A DNA stretch of 60,000 bases from Lineus longissimus (Eukaryota; Nemertea; Pilidiophora; Heteronemertea; Lineidae): contig NC_088314.1 of NCBI RefSeq assembly GCF_910592395.1, positions 3,598,001-3,658,000 of the forward strand. Direction: 5' to 3'. The translations under genes and the position numbers were made by a program. The notes beneath the pieces were generated by a model. That model was not told where the DNA came from and made no database searches. It saw only the letters and a list, made by a program, of their open reading frames with translations. Of the stretch, positions 36,501 through 50,304 are shown piece after piece (positions within the stretch are counted from its first letter, which is position 1; each line of letters starts with the position of its first letter).

Positions 36501-39500
36501 TGGTTTTTGGCGAGTCTTCAACGCACAACTGCCATTGTTTTTGTTTTATCTGCTTACATGTACGTCTGGAGGAATTAATCGGCAATTCCCCAAACAATTC
36601 GAGGAAATTTATCATCCCATGTTGTCTGGTTATGCGTGTTGAATAACATGCATTGTTGCCCACATCAGTTGTCTGGTGGCCCACAGTGGCACTCTGAACC
36701 GTCTGCATATACGAACTCTGTGTGCCGGTGCATGAAACTGAGCACAAGCACGAGAAACCAAGCGTCAGACTCGGGAACGTAGCAGCTCGTTTTGCAATGA
36801 CGTTCAATAAAATAACACCATTACTGAATAGAGGATTGGTTTTATGTCATGGATGGCTTGGGAGCGGGCGAGAGTGTATGATATTGAATTAATAGGGTGC
36901 ATCTCCTAATTCGGTTTGGTTGATAGGTCGGCTTCTGGCAGTCAAGCAGCTCCATTTATCTTTTTTGAGGGGGTGCTTATTTGATTTAGATTAAAATAGA
37001 GCAGTTGATGTTTCTGCTAGACGAGCATAAAGAAAATGATGTTCAGAATGGTTGTTGTATGACGGAGTCTAAACCGTATTCTTCTTTACAGGTGAATGAA
37101 ACTGCAAATTTCTTCCTCATTACAATTTGATTTAACCGTTTGATAAATCGAGGAGAGTAGATTAAATTTTCCTTTTATCATAAATTATTGAAACTCCCAT
37201 AACAAGTATTGAAGGTGGGAGACACAGAAAAGAACAAAAATGAGGAAAAAAATTGTGTGAACAGTTTTTAGAATGTTAACGTACAATTTTTGCAAAATCA
37301 CAAGCGTTTTACCGGCGTAGTACACAATGCGAGTACGTAAATTTAATTAATTAACAATTCATGATGAGTGAAATAAATCAATTTTCGCTATGTACTTTTG
37401 TACATGATATCATAGACATGTGTTTTACATTCCGGCTAGAAATTTAGACGATCAATCATGAGAAGTAATTGTTTTTGTCTAGCATCACATGTACGGCAGA
37501 AGACTACATGGTAAGAGTGTGTAATGCACTTATAGACTACCGATCCCGAAATGCCAAGTCTGGTTTAAGGCGTCCGCCTCGTGAACGCTAGTTGGATATA
37601 GGAGACAAACTGCCTTATCGCCAGACACCTGGCATTAGACATAGCAGTTGGAAATTAAAGAGCGTCTCTTATTATATATTAATAAGCCAACTTAAGAAAA
37701 CCCTCTGGAGACGTTCCGACACCACCCCTGCTCATTTCTTCCCCAACCACTGGGGCCACTATACATCCCCCGGCCACTATACATCCATCATATTCACCAA
37801 ACAGTGTACATCACATCCACAAATTAAGGCAAGTAGAGCCAACAACGGCAAGTTTTATTGATCCTCCTTGCCGGCCGCGGTCCCAAAATACTAGTTTCCC
37901 GATACAAGTTCCCTGCAACTCGCTGTACTCGCCGTCATGTTTGGAGATAGAGGCGCAACTCTCTCTCTAAGTTTCTATTGATTGAGTTCCGCGCCGTGTA
38001 CATTGCAGCAGCGTGAACAGCTATTTGGCAATGTTGGTCGAAACACTAGAAGCTTTCGGATCTAAATTTTTATTGCAGATACTTTGAGTAACCAACCTTA
38101 CTCTCGATCAGTGTCGATTGCTTGACGAAACCCGGGAACATGGTTGCGAAGAACCAACACGGGAACGCCGTTCAAGGGTTAGCCAAGAAGTGGGTTTTGA
38201 ATACGTTCTGACAATTTCTTCGTCACGAAAGGTCGAGGACTGCATACTCATGATGCATAAAGTCTAAGCAAACCGTCGTTTTTTTATACGGTTCCGTAAT
38301 TCTTATCTTTCATTCAACAACTTAAAAGTCGAGTCATCTGGCCCGTTACGCTTGGCTCAGGATGCGGTTAAACACCACGAGGTATAAGATGCGTACGACA
38401 TTACCACTGGGACATCATGAGCAGCTGGTACCACTATTAACCCCAACGCTCAGGCTGCTGCAGCCAATAAGTATCCATTACGTGCCTTTTAATCAAAATT
38501 AGTTGGTGGTTAGTTGGTTTGTGGTGGATTTGAACTGCACGTGGTAGTAATTTGACGATTGATGTCTAAAGGAAACCTAACTATATTGTAGACATGTTGA
38601 AATCGATGTGTGAATGTAAATAATAAGTGTTATTAGTGTGTTTTGTCGCCGTCACTCAATCCAACAAAGCAGCAGAAATAGACGAACTGGGATAATCACA
38701 ATAATAAAACTTCGAGAGAGAAAAAAAACATGCAATTTACGAAAGCAAATTAGAGCAGGATCGTTGTAAAACTTATGACCATGGCAATAAAGTTTGATTA
38801 AACTGGTCGTCAGAAGTGTCTGGTTCCCAAAGGTGCAATAAACATACAATCATGCCGATGTTCCTCCCGACGTGTTAATCGTTGTCCTCGCCGAGGAGAC
38901 GGTGGTGGTGGCACTAGGACGACTAGGGCGTCATTGTGACAACTCCCACTCCAACAAAATTGAAGTAGATTTTTTGTCTGATGAAATCGATTGAATATGA
39001 TTAAAATTCATTGTGCGATGATGACATAATTATACCGCCGACATTCACTAAAATAATTGCCTTTCACTGAAAGAGGACATCTGCTTGATTGAGAATTCCC
39101 CACACAGCCTAGTTCATGATTTCTTTTGTGCGACAAATTATTCTTTCGACAGTTTTGTGAACCATTTAACTGACATGACTGAACATCCAATTCCTTTCTG
39201 CTGATGTTGAAGTTAAAGGGAGACTTTGACGCCACAGTATAGCCATGTTGGAGAATACGGTTTCAGCAAGTAGCCGGAAGGCGACTCTACCATGTCACGT
39301 TACACTGTAACTACCTGTATGATTCTTTTCGAGGTGTAAAGTTGTCACTGGTCAAACTTACTTAACCCAGTTCCCTAACTGCGTGTATTGGTCACCTGGA
39401 AACCAGCACAAAGACAACCCCCTTCAATTAAAATGGAAGGTGCGACCTTTGGGTAAGATTAATGATTCAGTTTCTATTAGATGCACTTACTCCCAGTGCA

Positions 39501-40633
39501 TTGAAATGGAAACACCGCACAGTACTATCTCTGATAGGAAACTCATCTAACCGTCACTTCCCCACCAATTCCACCAGCGGTATTAAAAAATGGGTAGGGT
39601 TAGATTTCTTGCACTGAGTAGATGATGCCGCAATGCTATTGTTATCGTGGCTATGATAACAGCTATCTTAGCTCTGTCACTTGACGTATCTTTATCCTAG
39701 CCAGATATCCTGGTTACGAACCGTGGTTTGGTTTCAAGAATTCACCAACTCATTAACGGGCTACACATGCCAAATTATATCGTGGGGTGTTCATGAATTA
39801 TACTGCACTGCATCCTTTTCTGTTTACAGAAACAATGTCGATGTTCACAAAGGAGCCTTTAACCTTTAATATGGAATTCAAGATCTCCCTGTGCATACCA
39901 ACTTAATGAGATTCGCGTCAAACACAGACAGTCTTCTGCAGGTCGTTTTGAATACTGGATGTGCAAACCCCACTGGGGAAATTTTAGTACCAGCAGTTGA
40001 ATACTTCAAAATCAATGGTTTGCTCGGCTTGCACACGCTGTAGAGTTAGTGTGTGTTAATTTGGAATATGAAATTGACTCCGGGCTTCCTGTACGATTCT
40101 CCCAACTGCTTCAACTAAATGTGACTTTTTCCGATAAATGTTTATGAGATGTTAAAGTTAACAATACCGAGAAACTCTTCGAATTTATTGTGTTGTTGAC
40201 TTGGGAAATCATTCCATGGCGGCCGTGTACAAGTATTGTTTTCCGTCGGGTTGTTGAACTCGGATTGGATGAAGAGGGCTGCACGTTATGTAAGGCTCAT
40301 ATAAAGATGGGTTGAGAAGTATTTAACATTCTGTTCGTGTCCCAATTTTGTTTAGAATTTCGAGACGAGAGCTTCGCGTTACATATAATGCATCAGACGA
40401 TGTCCCTGTTGTATGGACCATAGTTTGAGAAACCTTGGGACCTGGAACTGCGTATAGAGGAAGACCGAAACTACCAGTTGGGCAGCTAGGGAAATCACAC
40501 TATGACATTTTTGTAAATGAATTGGTTTGCACTGCTGGTGAAATGTTTCCATGCATACGTTATATTTATAAACTGTTTCATCTGAGGAAGGGTGCATATT
40601 TGTAGGATTACCAATCGGTAATGCATTTAGGTT
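33599..40633. other. No gene recognised
   Basis: Seven kilobases without a supported gene. Minus-strand frames at 35366-36108 overlap each other in different frames and show no recognisable motif. The minus frame at 36487-36807 begins at TTG. A phrase GGCCACTATACATCC is duplicated at about 37752-37787. Confidence 0.45.
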
Positions 40634-40732
40634 GATTTAGGTTTTTCGGGTAATGTTTCAAGCTTTCTTTGGGCAATGTTTAAGTTTTCTTTGGGAAATG
40701 TGTAAATGATTCTTTTGGTAATATGTAACGTA
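40634..40732. repeat. Degenerate tandem repeat, unit about 24 bp, four copies
   Basis: Four consecutive units each contain TTTTCGGGTAATG, TTTCTTTGGGCAATG, TTTCTTTGGGAAATG and TTCTTTTGGTAATATG followed by TTTAAG/TTCAAG/TGTAA endings. Spacing is about 23-27 bp. Confidence 0.75.
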
Positions 40733-40902
40733 TCCATGCATTGATTACCGACATAATCTGAGAACAATCATCAGTATACAATTGTTGATTCTCCCTTCAC
40801 TCTGCAATATGTCACGAAGAATGAGAAAATACAATGTTGACATACTTACTCTAAAATGACCTGAAAGCAATTCGACATGCACACCTACAGAAAGAACACA
40901 TA

Positions 40903-41265
40903 TTAACCACAAATCAGTGATGGAAAAAGAAGAGTAAAGCTAAATGTACAGACCTGACTTGAAGTCCAAGGTAGCTGTCGAGTCGTCACTACCATATGCC
41001 TTCTTTTCTTTAGTTCGTCTTCTTTCATCGTTCCGAACGGATCGTTGCAGCTCACACAGTGTAGCAGTTCCGAATCTTCAGGAAGTTGATCGATTTCCGA
41101 AGGATCACTAAACTCCCCGAAGTCGATTGATTTCCGAACGATCCTGATCCTAATCTGATTTTGCCGAATGAGACACTGGACGCAAATTAGCAGGGCAGTT
41201 GCCACTAAATGTACTCTCTTTGCTGGCAAACTGAATTTCGTGAAATCCAAACACGAGAAATCCAT
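40903..41265 (-). CDS. Candidate first coding exon with N-terminal membrane anchor
   Basis: A minus-strand frame of 120 codons starting at an ATG in good context (A at -3, G at +4), with an in-frame TAG 45 nt upstream, so a genuine 5' end is plausible. A short N-terminus with KR is followed by a hydrophobic segment of about 16 residues (VHLVATALLICVQCLI, near residues 18-33) and then a very basic stretch, the layout of a type II membrane anchor. The rest is polar and acidic, then basic. Near 40950 the sequence CAGGTCTGT could be a weak donor; the residues after it look non-coding. Golgi enzymes such as sulfotransferases start this way, but no catalytic motif is visible, so no function is assigned. 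Confidence 0.28.
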   Translation of the reverse strand: MDFSCLDFTKFSLPAKRVHLVATALLICVQCLIRQNQIRIRIVRKSIDFGEFSDPSEIDQLPEDSELLHCVSCNDPFGTMKEDELKKRRHMVVTTRQLPWTSSQVCTFSFTLLFPSLICG

Positions 41266-44200
41266 TTGATTCTCATTTGAATATCTCCAATCGAATTTTC
41301 CTTCCCCCTATCGCGCAAGTAATCCAATTTTCAGAATTTTCTTCCAAACTACATATATCAAGCTCCTTCACATAACACAATCGCAAACACAACTCGTGCT
41401 TATGGTAGCTTTCTTAGAGGGGGACATTTTCCCTTCCTTGGGATTATTTAGCTCTTCAAACCAAACTATTACCTGACTAAATACAAGTAACAAGGCCCCG
41501 GCAGGAACTGAGAGCAGATTCAATCTTTGGCGAAATTGGATATGCTTGTAATTGTCCGTTGTTGTTGCTGTGCAAGATGGTGACCAAGTGTCATTTAGAT
41601 ATACGAGAGTGACAACTGCGTAGCCATCTTCATGTCTGGTGTGAATACATGTTGACATGGCTGATAATCATTAAAGCAATGAAATTGGTTGTCCTAACGT
41701 AAAGTCCAATTAGCCTTGTCCTAACGTCTTGTATCCAATTAGCCTTTTTTGTTTTTTTCCAATTCTATCGAAATGGAAAAAAATGACAATTGACCACCTG
41801 AATGCACTGGCATCCTCAGTACAGAAAATCTGTAGTTGTATATCATTCTGAAAGATTTTGAATCAGAAGAAAAACAACTCACCTCTTTCTTTCTCACACA
41901 CTTTAATTCAGCGAAAATGCATCCGGATTATTCTTGATAGAAAGTTCCAATTTATTATAAAAAATCAGTAAATAACATGTGTATATGCAGATGTAATGAT
42001 AAGTATGTAATGTTGAATGTAATAGGAAGTAACATTTACATGAATATAAAAATAAGCTATAGCAGCCACCGTTCTCTTAGTCAGAGTCCAAACTCCTGAA
42101 CGAATTGAAATAATGCTAATGAGGTAATCCTTAATCACAAAATGAATTGATAAGCATGAAGTCAATAGCAACAATTAAGCACTAGCAAACTCAATAATGT
42201 AGCATATTCTAAAAATCCTACGAGACGAATCCTTAGTCTTTGTGATTCCATTTCTTCATATCCACAGAGTTCTGTATCTTAGGAAATACTCCTAAAATCG
42301 TTTCTAGTCTGTATCCTTTGAATTTTTATACTTGAATTTTTATAATACCCTCATGAAAAGTGTTTTCCTAGAACAGCTCCTCATCATCCTCAGAAAGTCA
42401 AAACGTCCACTGCATGAGTTCACACATTTTCTTCCCTTACCCTATCATGATTTCAATCACATTTGAATTATCACATATTTTTTCAACTCTTGAAATACAT
42501 TGTTATTACCACAAGTTGAATTAAGTAAGTGATAGATGGAAGCTTTGGTTAGATAGAGGCACAACATTCGTTAGCAAGGGAAAATGCTTTCTCACATCGC
42601 TTGCACAGTGCCAAAGGATGTTCGAAGTGTGTTCTTTGGTAAGATTCTGTTAATATTGGTCAATTCAGCGTTATTGGCACGTTTTCATTCGCATATCACC
42701 GTGCGCAATTCCCAGTATGACATAAACATGTACAGCGTAACTGTACGATATACATGCCATTTGAATCCCCATCCAAATTTATAAAAACCTTTTTGTGTTC
42801 AGTAGCCTAAGTGAAACATGTCCATCCAAAGCGAAAATCTATCACACTGTTAATACAGCTTGTTGGTTTGAAAATTCAACAAAGTTTGGACATTTTTGAA
42901 CGCGCTGCACCATACATTTCGTACTAACAAACCATACTAAACCAAAATTACCGGTACCAGTACGACTTTCATCGAGCTAACTTTTCATTAAATTCTAATA
43001 AGGTCATAATTAAAACACCTGTCCACCCTAATGATGCGTTTGTATAACAAATAACTAAATAACGTCATTAACTGACGTAACTTTGAACTTCGATATAGGA
43101 ACCATGTTGAGACACAGCACTACGGTTCCTTAGATGGACATAAGTGTAGGTACTCTTACAAGTGTAGTCCCTGATCGAAGATCAAGTATGCCAACAGGTT
43201 GCAGAAAGATATGCCCAACGTCATCTAAGATCGGTTTTAAGACTCCACAATTTTTAACTCATTTGAAAACCTTGCGTTTTCAGCCACCATCTTGGGGAAT
43301 CGAAATACATGTAAAGACATTCTCATAACACATTTAACTCTACATGTATAATAGAGGTATGACTGTCCATATCGAACAAGCCTTAGTGTGTGCTTCTTCA
43401 TAATGAAAATTTTACTAAAAAACAGCTGTTCAAAAAAATCTTTTCCGACTTGAATCAAAGATGGATGCCGTTCTTAACGAATGATGGTTCGAATTCAACC
43501 TTCGGGAGTGAAAATGATATTGAAACCAACAAAGGAGGCAATTTACGATAAGATCTGCTAACATGAAACCTAGTTAGCTCAGCTTCTCTCATATTGCCTT
43601 AAAGGTCATCCAGGTTATGTTGGCAAACTTCTCTGAAAGTTGCCTACTTCATAACGCAGATACCTTTTTGTGGTAATTATTTCCGCTGATATTATAACGG
43701 TTCAGATGGGTTCAGACACACTGAACCAAATGCCAAGTCACAAAAATACTTGTCAATATTCCAGATGGCCGCCTTGATGACATTTGAAGATATATCTGTC
43801 TCCCCGTGTACATACTTAACACACATTGAAATGCAATCAAGTACAAAACTTACAAGCATTTAAAGCATTAAACCAATCTTTACCCGCCAATCTGTACCTT
43901 GGTCTACCCTTCACACCGTCTTATCACATTTTGCCCCTTTTCCCCCGAAAACATGTGTTAGGCTTATTCCTTGCCTTCGTTGGACAATACGACCAGAAAC
44001 TGTCAAGAGGAGCTCTGGGTACATGTACGTATTAGTCCAAATTCACCCCGCTTGAGGGTAGATCAAGATATTGATTGAAAGGTCTAATACAAAAGAAAGG
44101 AGTTATCATGACGTCGTCTGCCAAATTGAATACCGTGATATTTTCGTCTAACAGGAAAAAGTTCGCTGTACATTGCATAGTATACGGCTTACAACTAATT

Positions 44201-47200
44201 TCGTTCTAGTTACATGAAACGACTGACCCTAGCCTAAAGTTGAACAGTATGCAGATGCTATCATTAATTTAGTAAATGATGAAATGACAATCTTGATATG
44301 TAAAGGGAAAAATGACGATCTTTACGGCAACACCTAAACATTCTACGCTCCAATATCGAAGCATGACTATTAAGTGTCGTTGTAGCTGGTGCCTGGTAAA
44401 AGTGAAACTGCAGGGGCTACTTGAAAATATGCCAAAGAGCTTGATTAGTAACTTAAGAACTGCCCATGTTAGTTCGGCATTAACGTTGTTGCCGAAGTAA
44501 AACACCAGTATGAAGACGCCAAGTCGAGACCAGGTTAGATAACAGTTTGTTCGCTGCCAAACGTTGCTTCATTTGAGGACATAAGAGCTGCCCTTATTTG
44601 CTCAGTTACGTTATTTAATCACAAACGACAACGGATTAAGTATCTTTAACGCAAATATGTTTGAAAGGATGGTGTTTCTTGTCTTTGCAGAAGCCTGCTT
44701 ACGGCATGTCAGGTCAGTGAAGGCAACATTAGTCAACACGATGCGGTAATCTGTATCGAATCTAGCTCTAGTCCACAATTGCAAACATTTGGTAATATCG
44801 CTTTGGAGAAGAATGCCTTCGAGTGAATCTGACCTAACCAGAAATAGAGATCTTGCTTAAAGACAATGATTTGATGTTTTTAAATGCTTTGACGATCTGC
44901 TGTTCTTTTTCAATTAGACATTAACAACCTGTATCGTTTTTTAAGTTTTGATAACCAAACGGCACAGGCTAGCTCTAATTTGGAAAATAAACTAACAGAT
45001 CACTTCATAAACACAACGTTGTCTCGAAAGAACATCCATCTTCACTAATGGATCACATTTTCATATCAATGTAACACGTGACAATTTCTTTGCAGATTCA
45101 AGTCTGTAGAGCGATATCGCGAATATAAAAATATGCCCATTGGGGCTATTCAAATTGTGATTAAATTTCATTCCACATGAATGGCTAATGTCATCTTATT
45201 TGATGTATTTTCTACCATTACCACAGCGGGACTGATGCGTCCGCTCCAGTGACTAGACAAATATGATGACAGGAAATGACGTAGGCTTTGCCCGGATGTT
45301 AGCTTGGCATCTGCTTTGGGTGTTGTTATAGTGCCGGTAACCAGGATGTGACGTATTTGCGCTGTTTCCTGGCTAATCAAGGGATTGTGATGTTATAAGC
45401 CGCTTAGTAGGACAGGTTCTGCCTCTTTTTCTTTTTCTGCAGTACCAGCAGTGTTTTTCATCGTCATCCTTCAGTTGTGACGATTGATAAAAAACAGACG
45501 AATCAACCCTGAGGTATCCAAACAGAGTCGGCAACTTTTGAGATACCATTAGCTTAGTTTATTTTTTTGTGATAACAATTTATATTAGATATAAAAGTTA
45601 AAGGTTTTCAACTTCTATTTGCTGACACAGCGATATTGAAGCGACTGAATAAGTTTTTATGATCGGTATTTTTCGATTGCTTTACACCAGGTTGTTGCCT
45701 TCCATCGGTGTTATTGGCTGATGATGTTTTTGAAATCGGGTGATCAATAAAGCAGCATTTACATAGCTGTCTTTCATGCTAGCATAACTACCAAGAAGAG
45801 ACCAACACACGACAAGACGTATTTTCGTCTCTTTCCCTCTATTCCCAACTTCCGTACGAGTGGGTTCAGTTGCAGGATTTCTATTGACAGTACTATGCAG
45901 TTAATGGCCGAGAAAATGTGATAGGGTTTCGTGGCAGCACAATAGGATTCTGGGCGGCAAGACACGAACCATTAGAGCGATAAAAAACAACACGAGTTAT
46001 TAGGGAGAGGATTGTCTTTTTCTAGACAGTGATTTGCTTCTTTCGTAGATGGCCAGTGGATGATTTGCAGTCTTTGTGTGTGGAAGATTTGCAATCTCCG
46101 CATTTCCTTTTGTGAGGTGAAGGGCAGCAGTTTGATAAGGTGAAGTCGTTTTCTCTTTTTTACAGAGTGTAAACGGCCGACTCAGCTTATTAAAGCAAGC
46201 CATCCAGGGTAAGCCGTTGATGACGTTCCATCACATCAGTGGTAATAAAAAAAGAAGTTATATCCGGTTTTATTTTCGGAATAACCGTAACCACTGCCTA
46301 TAATATTGACGATCCTAGTTACCATCAATTAGACCATGTCACTCAGTGCACACTTCCCATCCGTTTTTTTTTCGTACCCAGCAGGTGAATGAAAAGTACA
46401 TGATTAACAAACAAACAGTTCCTTCTCTCCCGTCAGGTCTGCGCCAGTTCGATCAAATGATAATCAAAACATCTAACTAAATGAGTCACACGAGCGCATC
46501 CCATCACAGTTTCTTTGGCAAGAGTCTAGGGGAGTTCAAGCGCAGAATAAAATGTGATACATTGCTGTGAAGAGTTTGCTATGAGGCGAGGGAAGCCAAC
46601 GACACCTCCAGCACATTAGATAGTGTGAATCCGGGGAGTTGTTCAATCTCTTCCGCACATTCTGTATACATGTAGTCTGTTTATGATTCATGGAATAGCC
46701 ATAACCTAAGTACCCTTCACCGGACTACATATCGCCTTAGTCATAAAGAAACGCAACTTGACAAGTCTTTCGACCTCCCAAGAGATCGCATTCGTTGTCC
46801 CGGATCAACCCAGGATCCGAATGATGTCAGAATTATGCTTTGAAAGCACCACTTAGGGCGGGTAAAGACGACATATATCAGTATTGAAGGGTTTCGAAAT
46901 ACTGGCTGAGGTTCAGCCTTGAGGATAAGCGGCTTACCTCCAGACACCTTCCCTGAAACTGCGTCGGTTAAGAAGAATACAGTTCTGGTGAGCTGACCAT
47001 GTCATTGGTTTCTTTGCAATTGAAAAGAAAACGTTTCTCTCTTGGAGTAACATATTTAGGAAGTGCACACCCGCTAAAAGAAAGGTTTGAAAGACGAAAA
47101 GCAACACTCACTACAGAGGGGAAAAGACAGGATTTATTTTGGGAGACAGTAATAGCCCCTCGACACAGCGGAAATCCATGCAGTATTAAGAGTTCTTGAC

Positions 47201-48360
47201 GAAAACAATATCAACGCATCTTTACTGGAGTGATCTAAACATGTTCTTTGATCGTTAAGTGGAACAGGACTATTTTGGAACGGGGGAACAAGAGGTATTA
47301 GATGGAGGACGTTTGCCTATCATGCCATAACGACAGTGGCAGTTAACACTTTTTATAAGTAACAAGTTTATCGGGAAACAACACATCATGGCGGATTACA
47401 TTGTTTCTGATACAGCACTACGTGTTAAGACCTGGTCGTATGTCCGTGTGGATGATTCTGATTAAGTGACCGCTCGGTCGAATAAGTCATTCGTAATCTT
47501 AAGAGTTGTAGGCGACCTCGGCAAAGTAGATCATGTAACAACAGGTAACAAGAACTGGTCCATTGGGAGTTGTAAAAGATGATTGCTATGCTACCATTGC
47601 CGTGGTCATGGTAGTTAACTAGAAATAATTGTTCATGCTGCGATTTGTTTTCGAGCCTTTAAATCTTTTTCCATAATGCAACCGAGCGTCTTTAAGAAAG
47701 TCCTGGTGAAGATTATGATTCAATATTCGATCTAAAAACCCTGTCTGCACTAAACACATCAGGACATCCTCCTCTCTCGAGAACACTATAACGGGCTCTA
47801 TCCATTTATGAGTTTAATAATTGATAGAACATACCCTCTAAGGAACAATATAGTGTGTATTAGAATCTATTTGTGTAGACACAGGAGGTTAGTGCACTCT
47901 ACAGGGGACGCCGCACTAACAAAAGTGCGCGGTCACTGAAGAATATCTTGTCCAATGAGATCATCAGCAGTAAATGCTACGTTTTAGTCCAGTATAATCA
48001 CTTCTTCACTGTGGCACAAAGCAGCAAATACCGAGATTGCCTCTTAAACTTTCATGGACGAGGATGACAGACAATTGAGGGTAACCATCCTTTCTATTGT
48101 AGACTCACGTACATAGAATGACAAAGGGGATTTACTAAATAATGAAAACCATAATCGCTCAAAGGAATGACATGGATGATTTTCAAATATTTATCACGTC
48201 CGCAAGGAATACTTGCTCTCTGTAAACGAAGGCGATTTTTCCCTTTCTCGAACTGGCTTGCATGAGATGCCAGCCCGAGGAAGCCTGTTTAAACAAACTC
48301 CCCTGGGGCTAGTGTGATACAAGTATCACGACACAGCTCTACCGGTGGGACATACTCATC
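41266..48360. other. No gene recognised
   Basis: About 7 kb without a supported gene, RNA gene or strong repeat. The minus frame at 41368-41658 (96 codons, ATG) contains CAG followed by GTAATA that might be a donor, but nothing identifies it. Smaller frames between 42 and 48 kb show no domains. Confidence 0.45.
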
Positions 48361-48752
48361 TGTGTGGGTAGTTAGTTAAAGCTGGACTCAGATTTTGGAC
48401 TCTGGATGTTGGGTTTTACATCGTTGGATTACACCACCTGCATTCAATCAATCTTGCCTCCAGTAATATGAACCGCAGTGGGCCTCATCGAATTTGCGGA
48501 ACGGACTGGACTGGAATCATTTGGGAGACTATAGGCAGGAGCAGAGGAGTTGATTTGGCCAACTTCAGGTGATTAATATACACTGTAAGGGCCCTGGGTC
48601 ATATCAGACTCAGATTATTCCTCGTACAAGCGAGAAATTATTCATCTTGAACTGGAGGCGAGGTTGATAATGCAGGCAGTGCAATCCAATTATGTAAAAC
48701 CCAGCGTCCAGCGTCTGAGTCCAGGTTCAGAGTTTTACCAACTACCCACCAG
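48361..48752. mobile_element. Fold-back (inverted-repeat) element
   Basis: 48361-48462 and 48653-48752 are inverted copies of about 100 bp with gaps and substitutions. Shared landmarks, in order: TGGGTAGTTRGT, CTGGACTCAGA, GGGTTTTACAT, TTGGATT, CCTGCATT and TGCCTCC/CGCCTCC. The interior of about 190 bp has no open frame of note. The right arm continues into the block that is repeated at 49096. Confidence 0.75.
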
Positions 48753-48790
48753 TGTGTAGGCCAATGTTGCCATTATTGGTGAGCTTTGTT
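48717..48790 (+). repeat. Direct repeat P, copy 1
   Basis: The phrase order GTCCAGGTT, ACCAACTACC, CAGTGTGTAGGCC, GTTGCCAT, ATTGGT, AGCTTTGT occurs here and again at 49096-49161. It overlaps the right arm of the fold-back element. Confidence 0.75.
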
Positions 48791-49084
48791 TGTTACGTCA
48801 AAATCTGGAGGAAGATTACATTTGTCTGAAAGACACTTCGATTACCAATGGACGCCGTTCTATTGTATCCATGTAGGATTACATTCCCATACAGTCATGT
48901 AATAGATTAAGTCATTAAATACTAGGCATTTTCGTGAATGGGTTAATTTCGTTTCGATTGACAAATTGAGGGATTAATTTCAATTCATGAATAATCGGTC
49001 CTGAATTGAACTGGTGAATGGCTTCATGGCTATTTTAGGATTATTTGTTAGAAGAATATTGCTCAATCAACGAGTTAGTCATGA
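48791..49084 (+). repeat. 294-bp direct repeat Q, copy 1
   Basis: This block is repeated at 50305-50598 with the same length and orientation, differing at perhaps 15-20 positions by eye (roughly 94 percent identity). It starts TGTTACRTCAAAATCTGGAG and ends GAGTTAGTCATGA. No coding frame. Confidence 0.9.
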
Positions 49085-49161
49085 TAGTCCAGGTTTAGTC
49101 CAGGTTTAGACCAACTACCAATCAGTGTGTAGGCCTACGTTGCCATATTGGTCAGCTTTGT
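49085..49161 (+). repeat. Direct repeat P, copy 2
   Basis: A diverged copy of 48717-48790 (clearest from 49096), placed directly after Q copy 1. The order P-Q-P suggests a tandem unit of about 370 bp that is partly duplicated. Confidence 0.7.
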
Positions 49162-49436
49162 ATTGCATGTCATAGGCGTTGCGTTATCACCATCAGTAGA
49201 GCCCATAAAACTAACACACTCTCAATACCAGAAATGTTCAAGGACACCATCATGTGACTGTTTCCGCTCAGGTGAAAAAGGATCGATATGGTTGCTGTAT
49301 ACCACACCAAGTGATGTTGGTATATGTATATAAATTGCCATCTTGGAACTCATGTCAAACTACATGTACATGTATATATCGGGGGGGTGCTTACTCTCTC
49401 GACATCGTATTTTAACTACTAGTATAGTATCGCAGT

Positions 49437-49554
49437 GGGTGATATGAATAAAGACTAGCAAATGCTTTTATCTAAAACTCCATGTACATTTACACTAGGC
49501 CTTTCTGTACAAAATTGAAGTAAAAGCATTTGCTAGTCTTTATTCATATCGCCC
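49437..49554. repeat. Long hairpin with 34-bp arms
   Basis: 49437-49470 and 49521-49554 are inverted copies over 34 bp with a single difference that would still form a G-U pair in RNA. The loop is 50 nt. Arm core: ATGAATAAAGACTAGC and its complement. It abuts the tRNA-like segment that follows. A MITE, the inverted junction of a SINE head, or a transcribed hairpin are alternatives. Confidence 0.9.
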
Positions 49555-49625
49555 AAGGAGCATCAGCCTCATGTCCGAGAGGTCGTGGGTTCCACTCACG
49601 GCTGTTCACACTTTTGTTCCCCTAC
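49555..49625 (+). mobile_element. tRNA-derived SINE-like remnant
   Basis: The segment CATCAGCCTCATGTCCGAGA, then GGTCGTGGGTTCCACTCA, resembles the second half of a tRNA: an anticodon-arm-like hairpin (GCCTC pairing with GAGAGGT) followed by a degenerate B box, GGTTCCACTCA against the consensus GGTTCGANTCC. The A-box half is absent. A non-tRNA tail follows. It is too degenerate to be a working tRNA gene. Confidence 0.5.
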
Positions 49626-50304
49626 TTTCCAAGCTCAAATTAGCGTTTTACAAAAAGTATAAAGTGAACAGTCTGTGAACAGTGGCCTTTATAACTCTCT
49701 TACTTCCTTATCACCATGCATGTTATCAGAGAGAAACCATTAAGGTTAGGCGATGCAGGTCAACAGTGATCATAACAGGACCCACACCGGCCACACACTG
49801 GTCATGAAGCAGTGATTACCATTAATAGGATTCCTATATTCTTCTATTAGCATGTCCAGTCAATTAATAGTCAGCTTAGACCTAAGACTTATGGCTTCTA
49901 TATTCAGTGCCTTTCTGCTCAAGTTGGTGTCGGCGTAATGGAGAAACTCGCTTGAAGAGACATTCTATGACTTGATATGGTGAGAAAACAACACGATATC
50001 GAGAAGCTCGCAATCCGATACGCCCACGCCACGACTGATGGCTACGAATTATACGGTCTTTATTCCATCTTCAGACATGGAGAGTGAGAGGTGAAATAAA
50101 TCAGAAGGGGTCATTTTGGAATAAGATCGGTAATTGTTGAGTGTCTTAGAGAATCCGGGGTCGCTGATGATGGTGGAGATTGTCTTGTTGAGCAGTCCAG
50201 CATTGGACAAGAGAAACCATGATTACAGTTTGCCATTCACGGGATAAGAGAATCAACATAATTTCATTGTATTCTCCAGATCCGCATTACAATGGTTTCT
50301 CGTA
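49626..50304. other. No gene recognised between the Q copies
   Basis: Non-coding by appearance. No open frame or repeat that I can name. Confidence 0.5.

Noticed and set aside
43465-43490. tRNA T-arm-like GGTTCGAATTC
   Set aside because: No paired stems around it and no other tRNA arms.
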